From assembly GCF_018687715.1 (NCBI RefSeq), contig NC_056758.1, forward strand, positions 17,461,001-17,525,000: a stretch of DNA of 64,000 nt, read 5' to 3'. The notes beneath the pieces are model-generated. The model saw only the letters and a list, made by a program, of their open reading frames with translations, was not told the DNA's origin and searched no databases. The position numbers and the translations under genes were made by a program. The DNA comes from Carya illinoinensis (Eukaryota > Streptophyta > Magnoliopsida > Fagales > Juglandaceae). Shown here one piece after another: positions 11,755 to 22,611 of this stretch. How positions within the stretch are numbered: the first letter of the stretch is position 1; each line of letters begins with the position of its first letter.

Positions 11755-13700
11755 AAGAATAATATTTTTTTAGGTGCTCCGCATTCCCTTCTTTAGCGTC
11801 CTTTAGGGGATACGTGCTAGGTCACGAGTTGGTGATCACTATAGATGGTTCATCCCAGTGGGGGCCAAGTTTTCCTTCTTCCTTTATGGCAACTTCATTC
11901 TCCCTCAAGATTGGGTTGCTGACCTTAAAGGCTCAAGGCCTTACTCTTTGGTTGAAATATCATTTGGCTCTCTATTTGTTAACGGCTTTCGCTTTCGCTT
12001 TGTCTTGACATTCATTTAGTAGGGCAAGATGTTCCTATAGTGCTTTATCATTCTGCACTTGGTCAAAATGTTGGTTGCAGTATGTTGGCACTCTTATCTC
12101 CCTTGGAGCCACGACCTCGCTCCTGTACGTTAAAGAGAAAGAGGTCTCTCCCATCAGGGTTTACACTATAGTTCTGTATGCTCACAAGATGCTAGGGAGC
12201 TCTTCTACCCAATCCCCTTTCTTATTTGTAAGTCTTTTTTTTTTTTAAATCCCAAGAAGGGATTTATTTTTTACTTGCCCTTTGGCTTGGGGGTGCCCCA
12301 GGGAAGAATATTTAAACCGAATCCCCAGCTCTGTGCATCACTCCTAATAATGTTTTGAGTCAAACTGTTGTCCATTATCCGAGATGATGCTCTAGGAGAT
12401 CCCGAACTACACAAGATGGCTTTGCATAGGAACTTGGTGATATTCCTCACTGCCATTGTCGCTAAGGGTTTTGCCTCCACCTAATTGGTAAAGTAGTCTA
12501 CTACGATGACTATGAACATTACTCTTTCCTTGGTGATAGTTGTCCTATTAGGTCCACCCTCCACTACATGAAAGGCCATGGGCACATTATAGAGGTCAGT
12601 TCCTTTGGCGGCCAGTGCGATAATGGGGCGAACACCTAGCACTTCATACATCACTCTACAAATTCTTTCGCATCTTTGAGGGCATGGGTCTAATAGTAGC
12701 CTGCTCTCATAATCTCTCTCTCCAAAGCTCTTCCACCTGAGTGGTTGTACGTCCCTTCTTGCACCTCTGTTAAGACTTATTGTGCCTTGATGTTGAAGTG
12801 GCAAAATTTGTCTTGCCTTACCCATGTCAACTGCAAGTACTTTAGCTTCTTGCCCTTTACTGCATACACCCCCAACACCTGATTGACAACCACTTTGGAG
12901 TCTACCTTCACCTCAACCTTGATTGCCCCTAGTACTTTTGCCATTGAAACTTCCACCACTAAAGCTTCGTATTCGACTTTGTTGTTGGTAGTTTTGAAGG
13001 TGAATCTCACCATGTAGTGATGTTCGTGTCCAAAATCATTTACTATGTATACCCCTACTCCCCTGTTGGCACAATAGGATGAGCCATCAATGAATACCTG
13101 CTAGGGTTTTTCGATTGGCGTAGTTACTATTTCTTCAAGAAAGCTGATGAATTCGTTGATAAAGTCTACTAGGGCTTACCCCTTTGTTGCCTATCTCTAG
13201 AGGTAATCGATGTCAAATTTGCTTAACTCGATCGCCCAACTCACTAAGTGTCCTGAGGCATCAGGTTTCTATAGTATCTTCTTAACATGGACTTTCGTTA
13301 AGACCTTAATTGGGTGAGCTTAGAAATAAAGTCACAACCACCTTGCCGCTGTCACTAGTGCGAAGGTTAGCATCTTCATTCACAGGTACCTCAACTCTGC
13401 TCCCCTTAGGGCACAACTTGTGTAGTACATCAGCTTCTAAACCTAACCCTCTTGTTTGATGAGGGCCGTTAACACAGCATGACGAGAGACTACTAGGTAT
13501 ATGTAGAGCGTGTCTCCTTATTCATGTTGGCTTAACAATAGAGGGTTGGATAGGCATTGCTTCAGCGCTTGGAAAGGCTTGTCACAATCATCGTTTCACG
13601 GATGTTCTTTGTGAGGGGGAACCTTGACGTCCATCATGTGAGGAGGGACCTCAACATTCACAATGTGGATGTCTGCTCCCCCCAACCTCAATTCCTAGAA
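11755..13700 (-). pseudogene. Element A pol: RT-linked RNase H, second RNase H and integrase
   Basis: Minus-strand order: about 13630-13190 matches the C-terminal RT/RNase H part (QALKQCLSNPPLL, ALRGAELRYL, DASGHLVSWAIELSKF). At 13013-12777 is an RNase H domain (FTFKTTNNKVEYEALVVEVS, then VKVDSKVVVNQVLG). About 12770-12000 is integrase, with a KDAKEFVE zinc-region piece, KELTSIMCPWPFM, VVDYFTN, VEAKPLATMAVRNITKF and a WVEELPSILCAYRT C-terminal part. At about 11830-11760 is GKLGPHWDEP and a SSTYPLKDA-type end. Frames shift several times. The RT fingers and palm, with the YVDD-type site, are absent: protease-side sequence at about 13680 passes directly into late RT. That loss makes the element non-autonomous. 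Confidence 0.8.
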
Positions 13701-14480
13701 GTAGCACTCTTGCACTAGGGCTTGCTAGCCTTGGACTTTTCCAACTCTTGCCTCTGTCAAGAATTTCATCTTCATGTGATAGGTGGATGTGATTGCTTTG
13801 AGGTTGTTTAAGAATGGTCATCCCAATATGGAATTGTAGGATGAGGGGGCCTTGATGACAAGAAAGTCAGTCATATCGGTTGCTGTTTGGGTTCCCTTTC
13901 CAGTTGCGACAGGTAGAGCAATCATGCCCAATAGTTGCTCTACATCTTTGGAGAATCCTTTCAATGGAGCAAGCGGTGACCATAGCTTGTTGGGGTCAAC
14001 GCCCACTTTGATGAAGGTGCCCCAAAAGACGATGTTAGCTGAGCTTTTGTTATCAATCTATTCGCTGGGTGGTGTAGTTGGCAACCAATCTTTCCAGTTG
14101 TGACAGGTAGAGTAATCATGCCCAATAGTTGCTCTACGTCTTTGGAGAATCCTTTCAATGGAGTGGGCGGCGACCATAGCTTGTTGAGGTCAACGCCCAT
14201 TTTGATTAAGGTGCCCCAAAAGACGATGTTAACTGAGCTTTTGTTATCAATCTATTCGCTGGGTGGTGTAGTTGGCAACCAATAGTGTTATCATCAACGC
14301 GTTTCATGTAGATACAAAACCCATTCGCTATCTTCTTCCCCAAAAGAAATATTCTCTGTGCTCCCTGGCCTCGCCTATTTTTTGGGTCTCTTGGTTGCGT
14401 ACAACTCCTTGTATCTTGCTCTGCGGGCATGGGCTTTCCTATTGGATGCAGAAGCCCTCCGCTAGCTAATCCTCCCACTA
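13700..14480 (-). pseudogene. Element A aspartic protease region with internal duplication
   Basis: Minus strand. The end of the protease domain is visible as LKGFSKDVEQLLGMIALPV, TDFLVIKAPSSYNSILG, then WPFLNNLKAITSTYHMKMKF, the usual protease C-terminal flank of Tat/Athila elements. Upstream is a basic segment (RRGQGAQRIFLLGKKIANGF). A 194-bp unit containing the LKGF...LPV part is present twice in tandem. The DTG active site is not recognisable. Confidence 0.7.
13897..14283. repeat. 194-bp tandem duplication in the protease region
   Basis: 13897-14090 and 14091-14283 both begin TTTCCAGTTG(C/T)GACAGG and run in register through TTGCTCTAC, GGGTCAACGCC or GAGGTCAACGCC, AAGACGATGTTA and GGTGGTGTAGTTGGCAACC, with few differences. 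Confidence 0.93.
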
Positions 14481-14899
14481 TAGTATGTATCTTGCCTAGT
14501 GGTGCTCCGTTATGGTTTGAATCATGGGGAGGGGCATCTCGGCCAATCCCCCTCTACAACCGTTGTCCTCTTGGGCTTCTACTTCACTTGTTATCTTGAT
14601 CTCAATCCATTCATGATCTCAGCACTTATTCTTAAAGCCTCAAGTGTTTCGCAATCAAACATTCCATTTTCCCACTTCCCCTTAGCTTCTCAACTCGCCT
14701 CTTTAGTGTGAATCAGTCTTCTGTACAGTGGGTATCATTCCAGTGATACGTGCAGAAACATCATCCTTTTCTTGCTTTGCTTCCTTTCCATTTGATCTAT
14801 TATATCGATCATATGATCATACGTTCAGGTTGTTGTGAGTGGACCTCAGGTCACGTTCCCTTGGTGGTGCTCACTTTCCTGCCCTCTATCGGTATAGCT

Positions 14900-15157
14900 T
14901 CGGCTAGTCTTCTTTGATGCTATTCATCCATTGGACCTTTGAAAGTCCTTGCCCTCTTCTTTCATCTCTTCTTTCTGCGGCGCTATCAAGGCTTGCAGTG
15001 CCTTTGGCGTTGACATAATCGTCGATCTTATCCATGAATTCTCTTAGAGTCGATAGAGTCCATCGTGCTTGTTCTACCATAAATAGACTTTGGGGCCACA
15101 CCCTTCCTAGAAGGGCTACAAGCATAATCTTCTCGTCTTGGGTGTTGATAGTCAACT
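14900..15157 (-). pseudogene. Element A gag, 3' part
   Basis: Minus-strand ORF with DEKIMLVALLGRVWPQSLF, then LREFMDKIDDYVNAKGTA and an arginine-rich end (AERRDERRGQG). This is the C-terminal part of a Tat-type gag before the zinc knuckle. It is the direct continuation of the gag frame at 18810-19435, from which it is split by the nested element at 15158-18804. Confidence 0.75.
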
Positions 15158-15397
15158 TGTTACACCTGTCCTTGTGGTGGGTCCTCTAGAAAATAATTTT
15201 AAGAAAATAGAAAATACTGTAATAGTTTAAAGAAAATACTTTCTCATACTTATTGCAAGATGAGACATGCCTTGGGAAGTCGTTAGCCTAGATTTTTCCC
15301 TCTTTCTTCAATTCTCTTTCAAAAGTTTTCTTTCATGTAAAATGTTTTCTTTCTTTTATTTTGAAAAAGTTTTATAGTCTTTTGTAACTTGGATTTT

Positions 15398-15409
15398 GCT
15401 CTGATACCA
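15398..15409 (-). promoter_or_regulatory. Primer binding site (initiator Met tRNA) of element G
   Basis: Minus strand TGGTATCAGAGC, a perfect 12-base match to the usual plant LTR-retrotransposon primer site. It lies three bases after the LTR end TTACA. Confidence 0.85.
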
Positions 15410-18227
15410 CTCTGTAACAACTGTCCTTATGGTGGGTCCTTTAGAAAATGATTTTAAGAAATAGATGAGAATTACGGTTCCTTTTAAATTTTTTTTTTTC
15501 TTTCATGCCAGGCTATAAAAGACTCTATGTTTATAGATAAAACTTATTTTCTTAATTAAAAAGGTTACTATGAAAAACATTAAAATTTGATAATTAAAGT
15601 CTCTCCTACAAAATAACATGTCTAGGCTTTTGTGCTCTTCCCCTTAGGCTGTGTCTGTCCTAACGTGTCATGCTCATCTTGTCCCTAAGAGGACACATAT
15701 AAAAACTAAAATGAGTTGATGACTTGTAAGCATTACTTCATACAGTTAAAATATAACAATATAGATTTTCAATCATGCATTCATCACTCCATATATATCT
15801 TACATATCATGCATAGACATTCAATTCGTTTGGAAACGTTGCGAGGTGGGTTTTTCTTTAAACATGTTTTCTTCTCGTAAAACAGTTCCCCACACCTCGC
15901 TGCCTTCATTTCTTAAAGAGTTTTTTCATGCATACATATTTTCATACATACATGCATTCTTTCTTAATAAGCATACATCCTTTCTTATCGCTTTTATTAG
16001 CCGTTACGTACATATACTTGAAAACTTATGCTTAGTTTTCTTTTTTGTAAAACATGTTTCGTAAAGAAAAGCGTTTCATTTTCATCTTTGTTTAGTTAGA
16101 AGACTCTAGAAGAGTATGAATGCAAAACTTACCTGGACTTCATGCCATACTCAATCTATGCAGTCATTCGTGTGCGTGTCAGATGGCAACCTACATGCAT
16201 ACACATAACCTTACATCATTCTCTCTCTAATGCATAAGCAACTATACTAGAAATAGAACTGTGCTTCACTTGGAACACTCTCCATCCATCACTGAGCTCT
16301 TACGTGCTATTTACTATGCTAAAACCTTTGGGGTCTTATTCCTTAAAGTGAAACTCTGTAATTCACCTTAGGGTTAAGATACTAAAAATTTCGTCTTATT
16401 CTTCTATAAACCACATGTCAACGCATGTCTCAGACTGACTAAGTTAGGCATCCCAATCCTAGACAGCTTACCCATTACTACCTTCATGTATCCTAGCCTG
16501 TAGTCAATCCTCATTCCCATCCATACATGCCAAATGACTTTAAGCCAACTCTAAGGCTTAAACATCGTACAACCATATTGAGGACAGATTACCCAATACA
16601 TATGGTAAACCTATCCAGCACATATGTCTTGCCATAGGAACATGTACCTTATCCCTTTATCGCTAAAGACTACACACAGTCCATTGGTAGCTTGCTTATA
16701 TGAACAAGCACCATACTCCGATACCAATTTGCTCAGACTCGATCGATAGAACTCTTCCTATTTCCCAGCGCTGTACAAGTTCATCCCGACACTTAAAAAG
16801 AGGACTGCATCCACAAATGCACCTCTGTCACATGATGTAGCTTGAGACAAGTCCCAAGTCACGGCACGACGCCTGTCATGTTTCCACTACACTACTCTTA
16901 CACTTTTCCACCACTTCACACATATTCTCAATATTCTCATCCATTAGTCAACCACAACGTCATCTCATACTACAGGCCACGTCACAGCTATTTCGGGACA
17001 CTGTTACATAGTTTCTGATGCTACACAATATACTTTACGCTCCTTAACTACGCAATCCAAACCTTCGTGACACGTCGTTTGGTGTATCGCTATACAACAC
17101 AGAGCACACGCCACGTGTACTCTCTTCACTCTAAGCCACATGTCACACGGTGTGTCGCTACACTACATGGAGTACGCACCAAGTGTACTCCCTTCATACA
17201 CCACGCTACATCACAACTATGGCATACACCTAATGCCCATACTTCACAACACAGTCCACAACAATACACAATTATGCCCAACACTTCACTACATAGCCAT
17301 ACTTCACAACGAACTCCACAATACTAACAACACAATCTACAGTCCAACCAACCAACATTAATGTAAATAACAAGAGATAAAGGGTTATACCATCGACGGA
17401 ATAACCTGTACACTGCTTGCTGCCCATCACTGTCAAAGACCGCGTACAGTGGCTATCCACCAAGTAAAATGGTGGTTTGAGCTTAGGAATGGCTAGGTGT
17501 GGTCTTGGAAAGTCTCAAGGTGGCCTCATGGTGGTCTGAGGTGGCGGAGCATAGCAGTATCATGCCGTGAACAGTGCATTCGATAGTGTGAGAGTGCATG
17601 TGAGAGGTGGGGACTTGGTTGGCAAGGAGGAGTTCAAGGAGGAGCCATGGTGGTCATGTGAGACTGTTGGTGGGGCTAGAACCCACACACGGCTGCATTA
17701 AGGCCATCGATAGTGGTGAAGCCGTGTAGGAGACTCATTTATGGGTCATGTGTGTATGTGCCACGGGGAGGGAGAGAGGAGGTGGGTTTGGTGGGGGTTG
17801 GTCACTAGTGAGTGGGGGAGGTTGCTAGTGAGGTGCGGCAGCCTAAGCTGCTGCGTACGATAGCGTACGGGGTGAAACCCATGTGGGTTGGCCTTGGCTT
17901 CGTGAGGAGTGATCCGAGGGAGGAGAGGGAGCTGGAGGAGGAGGCTATGGAGGGGAAGCCCATGAGGTGGTGAAGTTGTTGGTGGTGCTCAGTGGTCACG
18001 TTGGCCGCGTATGGTTGCGCTAGGAAGAGATAAATGGGTTTTCATACCTATTTAGTTGAAGGGAGGAGGAGAGAGAGTGGGTTGTCAGTGGGACACCACG
18101 GCCAGTGGGGATGGACTTGTCGGCGAGAGGGAGAGCTGCTGGTGGTGGAGGTGAGGCTAGGTGGTCGGTGGTGGCGTCGACTGGGAGGAGAAGCTGCACG
18201 GTGGAGAAGAGAGGCACATCGGGCTGG

Positions 18228-18230
<3 letters not shown>

Positions 18231-18263
<33 letters not shown>
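18231..18263. repeat. (GA)n microsatellite inside the long LTR of element G
   Basis: About 16 uninterrupted AG units in a purine-biased region (17,760-18,290), which explains the artefactual arginine/glutamate-rich ORFs there. Confidence 0.95.
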
Positions 18264-18269
<6 letters not shown>

Positions 18270-18809
18270 GAAAAATTGAAGAGAAAAAGGTAGGGGCTTG
18301 GGTATTAAATCTAGACCCTTCATTTCAAAATCTTCAAAACGATCTAAAGGTAAGTTTAAATACTAAGAGGAATTAAGATAGAATATTATTTTATATAAAG
18401 TTTATAAAATAATATTCCTTCATCATTAATTAAAATGATGAAGTGTCATTAATCACTCGAAGAGAATAAAATCATTTAAATTAATTTAGAGTTTTTAGCA
18501 TAAATTTAAATCTCGTAATATTTTTAAATGACTAATATATTTTAATTTAAAGAATTTTTCACAATTATAATATTTTCGGAGCACTTCAAGAATATTATAA
18601 TTGTGTTATTTAAAAACAAGTTTAGTCCAATACTACTAGAAATATCACATATAAATATTTTCAGAATATTTAAAATATTTGTAAGCTTTTAAAATACTGA
18701 GGTTGCTTTAAAATCTGCTTGATATCTTTTAAAACACACCATCTAGGTATGACACATAGAACGAGGCTCATAATTATAGAAAAAAGAAGGAGCGGGTTAT
18801 TACACAATT

Positions 18810-19435
18810 TCTCTTTATTGAATCGGGTGAGGTATGCCTCTAGGCTTTCTCCCTCCTGTTGTTTGATGGCCATGAGGTATATTGCAGGTCATCTGCACCT
18901 TCTGCTAGCCATAAACTATGTTAGGAATTGTTTGGCCAATTCCTCAAAGCTGTCGATGGATCCTGGTTCTCGCCATGCCTCTTAACATCAATGGGAAGGC
19001 CTTGCATGCCACTTCTCCATCAAACCCATGAAGAGTCATGTGTGCCTTGAAGTTTTCCTAGAGGTCAGCCAAGTCTCGTGACCCATCATATAGCTCTGTG
19101 TGGAACTTTATATTTTTGTGTGTGTAGGACGATCATTACCTTCAAGCTATAAGGTAAGTCCGTAAGAATGATCCTCCCATCTTGCTAGCCATCTCTTCAT
19201 ATTTGTCGATAAGGTTGCATAGTTCATCATGCAACTTTTTCTTCTATGGTTCCTCAAGATTCGTTCTACTCACACTTTGTAGTTCTCCTTCTGGTTGTTT
19301 GCTGTGGTCAGGTGTGGCACCCTCACTGTAGGCTATATTCTTCCATTTCATGCCTCCATTCTCTTGTTGGAGGGTCTCCATCACCTCATTCATCTTTTTC
19401 AATTGCTCTTCTATCTCTATAAGCCTCGTCTCCAT
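18810..19435 (-). pseudogene. Element A gag, 5' part
   Basis: Minus strand from the ATG at 19435: METRLIEIEEQLKKMNEVME, a coiled-coil start. It is followed by a retrotransposon gag domain in mixed frames (GSIDSFEELAKQFL-type, then LMAIKQQEGESLEAYLTRFN). The gag frame runs into the insertion point of element G at 18805. Several frameshifts and stops are present. Gag would form the cytoplasmic virus-like particle; here it is not functional. Confidence 0.75.
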
Positions 19436-19557
19436 GTTTGCAGAGGTAGTATCTAGTCATGGGTGGTTTGGGAACATGTCATGGTAGGCATGTAGGAGTC
19501 TCATTGACAAGTACCTAAGAAGCTCATTTCTCGTATTTGATAGATGACATCGACTGT

Positions 19558-20050
19558 TGATGATGTTTTTCACCACTAACTGGATCTGATCAATGACCAG
19601 CAAAAAGGAACAAAAGGATGGGGGGAGGTAGATATATATTAATAGAAAAGGGGAATTTGTTTATCTTACCTAAATTCATTGGTAAAGGTCCTTTATATAG
19701 GGGTGAATTGCTGTTTGATAAGGATAGTTAATTTTTTCCCAAATTCTGAGGTCTCGATTGCCAGATTCTTAGGATGTGATAGCCGAAGGAAAGGGTTGAC
19801 ATATCGTGGACTTCTATTTTGAATATCTCATCGTTTCCTCACGGACAGAGATCTTCTATCAGAGTTAGTTACCATAGTGATCTTATTAGGGGCGATAAGA
19901 TCTTGTTAGGTAGTAAACATATTGTATTCCCGTAGGTGCATTGGCCCGTAGGGCATATTACATGGGCCTTTTACTTTGTATCATTGGGCCTGTTTACTAG
20001 GGATTTAAATGATCCTCCAGGCACAAAATATGACCTTGGTCAACTAAAGA
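19558..20050 (-). repeat. LTR of element A (right copy, 5' in sense)
   Basis: Left boundary TGATGATGTTTTTCAC at 19558 matches the left copy at 7212. The shared part runs to about 19800. The rest, with a CATTGGCCCGTAGGGC stretch, cannot be matched because the left copy is truncated, so the right end is a guess. In the 120 bp between this LTR and the gag ATG I did not recognise a standard primer site. Confidence 0.6.
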
Positions 20051-22611
20051 TAGCAAAAATGGGTGCGAAAAAGAACAAGTTGGTTAATGAAGAACTTATT
20101 GAATAAAGATGTTCAAAAGGTATTGATTGGAGACAAAATGTGGATGAACGAAGATGAAAATCTGTTAATAAAGGTATATAACCTTATTATGGATGGAACA
20201 AACTAAAATATTCTATCTATTAGCCGCTAGGGGATGGTGGGTATGGCTCCCCAAAATGAAAATCCTGCTAGGGGACAGTGGGTGGAATGAACTTAACTTT
20301 AAATGAATATGGACGGGTTATGGTGAATTTAACCGTCGGAGTTTTACCCTTAGCAAGATGGACAGGCAAGGTGAATTTAATTTTAAACGTATGCAGATAG
20401 ATTATAGGTAGCCGCACACCCCCACCCCACCTCCCAAAAGTTTTATGCGCTAGCATCTAATCCTAGCATCTTAGTCTTTTAACCCTAGATCATTTCTTCC
20501 CACTTCTCAGTGAATTCTCTGGAACTTCTTCCTATTCTCCATTTACATCTTCTTCTACTCATTTGTTGTTCTTTTTCTAGACCCATAGGGTTGCGAACCA
20601 GAGATTCACACCGTGGGCTTGTGTAAGAACAGGGACCCGAATCACGAATTAGGGTTTTTGGGCTCATGCAAAAATTTGCTCATGTAGAGGGTCCACTTTT
20701 GGGGTTTTATTTTTTTGGTTTCGAGATTGTTGAGGTTTAATATGATTTTTTTATGGTTGTGGTGAGACTTTTTGGTTGATAGACTATCCTTTTGTGAATT
20801 CTTGTTGTTGGATGGGGTGGTGGTGGTGGTGCCAATCTACTTGGCACGTTCGGTAGGGATGGGATTGGTCCAAAAAATGCCACCTCATCTAGGTGGGAGT
20901 GTGGTGTGGGAAAGGTGGCTACATATTTGCATGTGCTCTCATAGGACTTAAATCTCTTACTATGGGATATGCATCCCAAGGACTATATCCAACATCATTG
21001 ATCTGGTATTGCATTGTTTAATAATCAAACCTAGTATTGATCTCAGAACCTAAACATCTTGGTTAGTCTTTTAATTATAAAAAATTCACCAACATTCTCA
21101 CCATTACTCCATCAACTTGTTATAGGGACTTCCCCAGAGCAATGACATTTGCACGAGCATAATACTTGTTATGATAAATATACTTAAAGGAACATCATTT
21201 GTAATTACAATTTAATGAGTGACGGAATAACGATAAAATTTTTCAATTTTAATTATTTTCAGTTATCTAAATGATTAGTGAACAAATGTCGTGATGAAAG
21301 TAATTAAACATCATAGAAACAAATATAATTTCAACAATCAGTCATAAATCTAAACAAAATCAACAAGAAAATGGTTAGTTAATTTCATAATATAATAATG
21401 AATAAATAATCTACAATTGTTTTTTATATAACTAGTATAGTTCTCACTTACCTTGATCAATCAATTTTAATTGTTGAGTATGTTTCTCTTTTTATTTTTC
21501 TCTCTTTTCCTTGCCTACCGTTGCACTTTTCTTTTTCTTTCCTCACCTACTCTCATTGGCACTTTTTACCTCTGCTTTTTGCTGACTTCACACCTCACCT
21601 TTAGCTCTCTCACACGTTACTACTCATAAGTTAACATCGTTCCCCTTACTTATAGTGCTAGGAGTGTTTTTGCTAAGTAAGAGTGAAATCAGTTAACAAG
21701 GCTTATCCACTTTTACTCTAGTGCCTAGTTTGACACCTTAGGTTAGGCAACAATCTCGGTGTTGCTTTTTTTGTTATTTTCTCCAAACTCACTTTCTCTT
21801 CATGTTCTCCATCATTCCAAATTATCTAGAGTCTCTGTATGCAACAAAAGTTTTTGTCATTAACAATCTTTAGTTTCGGAGTAAGTATGCCCTGCAATTC
21901 CGAGTGGTTATGTTCAGTATTCTTAAGCGAGAATATATGCTTGGTATTTTTGGTAAGTATGCTAATCATTTTTAGTAGATATGCTTGGTATTTAAGAGCT
22001 TTGTATCTCCAAATAAGTATTTTGAGCATGTTTGAATTTTCTGTGCTTGTGCCAAAATGTTGGCCTTTCCGCACTAGTTTGCTCAGTAATTCTGAGCTTA
22101 TTAGCATCTTCCGAGCATGTATGCCGAGCAAGTAGCTGAATATATTATTGTATATTTAAATATATGTTATTAGTTCCAAAATAATATTTAGATGTAGATC
22201 TATATTTGAATCGATTTGATTGGCGCTTACAGCTACCAAATCAAGTTGGTCATTCCTTCTCTCTCTTACTAAAATCACTCTTTTTCAAATCAAAAGGATT
22301 GTTCTCAGGTTCTAGACTTAATAAGAAGCTCTACAAAGTCACCAAAATGTCAATAACTTTATGAACTATCACTTGAAAGTCAATTAGTGAGATAAGTGTG
22401 CTTAATCATATTGACCTTGTATTATGGTTACCCTAATCAAGCTTACTAATCTCACTTGGTGAAAGATTTCAAGTTTGAATGCAAAATGTTAAAAATAAGT
22501 CTATCAAGTGTCTTCTTTAGCCATCTTGGACACATCACATGCTCAATATGAACATTCAATAAAATATGTTTATCATTATACCATCCTATGAAGCCCTGGG
22601 GGCTTGGGATT
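20051..22611. other. Unassigned repeat-like intron sequence
   Basis: No coding pattern on either strand. About 20220-20400 has two short GCTAGGGGA(T/C)(G/A)GTGGGT copies. About 20810-20830 is GGT-rich. A zone of short degenerate repeats lies at 21840-22130. Parts may belong to the 5' LTR of element A. Confidence 0.35.
21840..22130. repeat. Degenerate short repeats (about 25 bp) with TATGC(T/C) core
   Basis: Words of the type GTAAGTATGCC, GAATATATGCTTGGTATTTTTG, GTAAGTATGC, AGATATGCTTGGTATTTAAG, GAGCATG and CGAGCATGTATGCCGAGCAAGT recur every 20-40 bp. The 98-101 aa ORFs here on both strands are by-products of this repetition. The zone resembles the subterminal repeats of a DNA transposon, but no TIR was found. 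Confidence 0.4.

Larger units (their letters stand above)
15158..18804 (-). mobile_element. Nested LTR retroelement derivative G in gag of element A
   Basis: On the minus strand it starts TGTAATAACCCGCTCC at 18804 and ends GGACAGGTGTAACA at 15158. Flanking 5-mers are AATTG and AGTTG (sense), a one-mismatch target-site duplication, and the interrupted gag frame is collinear across it. A first LTR ends in TTACA at 15413 and is followed after GAG by TGGTATCAGAGC, the usual initiator-Met tRNA primer site. After about 200 bp a short stretch repeats the LTR end (AGGACCCACCA and GGACAG shared), so the internal region and most of the 3' LTR are deleted. The 5' LTR would be 3,392 bp, possibly with nested material. 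No coding domain was recognised inside. Confidence 0.7.
7212..20050 (-). mobile_element. Large Tat/Ogre-like Ty3/gypsy element A, degenerate, with a nested insertion
   Basis: Read on the minus strand the order is: LTR part (19558 to about 20050), gag start (19435), gag continued after a nested element (15157-14900), protease (about 14480-13700), RNase H (13630-12777), integrase (about 12770-11770), a tandem-repeat zone (11340-11700), an antisense-oriented ORF (8640-11130), and an LTR part (7212-7500). Two RNase H-like blocks, a non-coding tandem-repeat zone after pol and an antisense ORF are known traits of the Tat lineage. Both LTR copies begin, on plus, TGATGAT(A/G)TTTTTCAC. The right outer end is uncertain, and the left LTR is only partly preserved. 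Confidence 0.7.

Noticed and set aside
16715..16740. Second primer-site-like word (minus strand AATTGGTATCGGAGT-type) inside element G
   Set aside because: Only a partial match, and no adjacent LTR end was found; kept as a hint of a nested element, not annotated.
17805..18323. Several ORFs on both strands near the (GA)n tract
   Set aside because: Low-complexity purine-biased sequence inside the LTR of element G; no domain.
21826..22135. Pair of about 100-aa ORFs on both strands
   Set aside because: Overlapping long ORFs on opposite strands result from short degenerate repeats; no family pattern.
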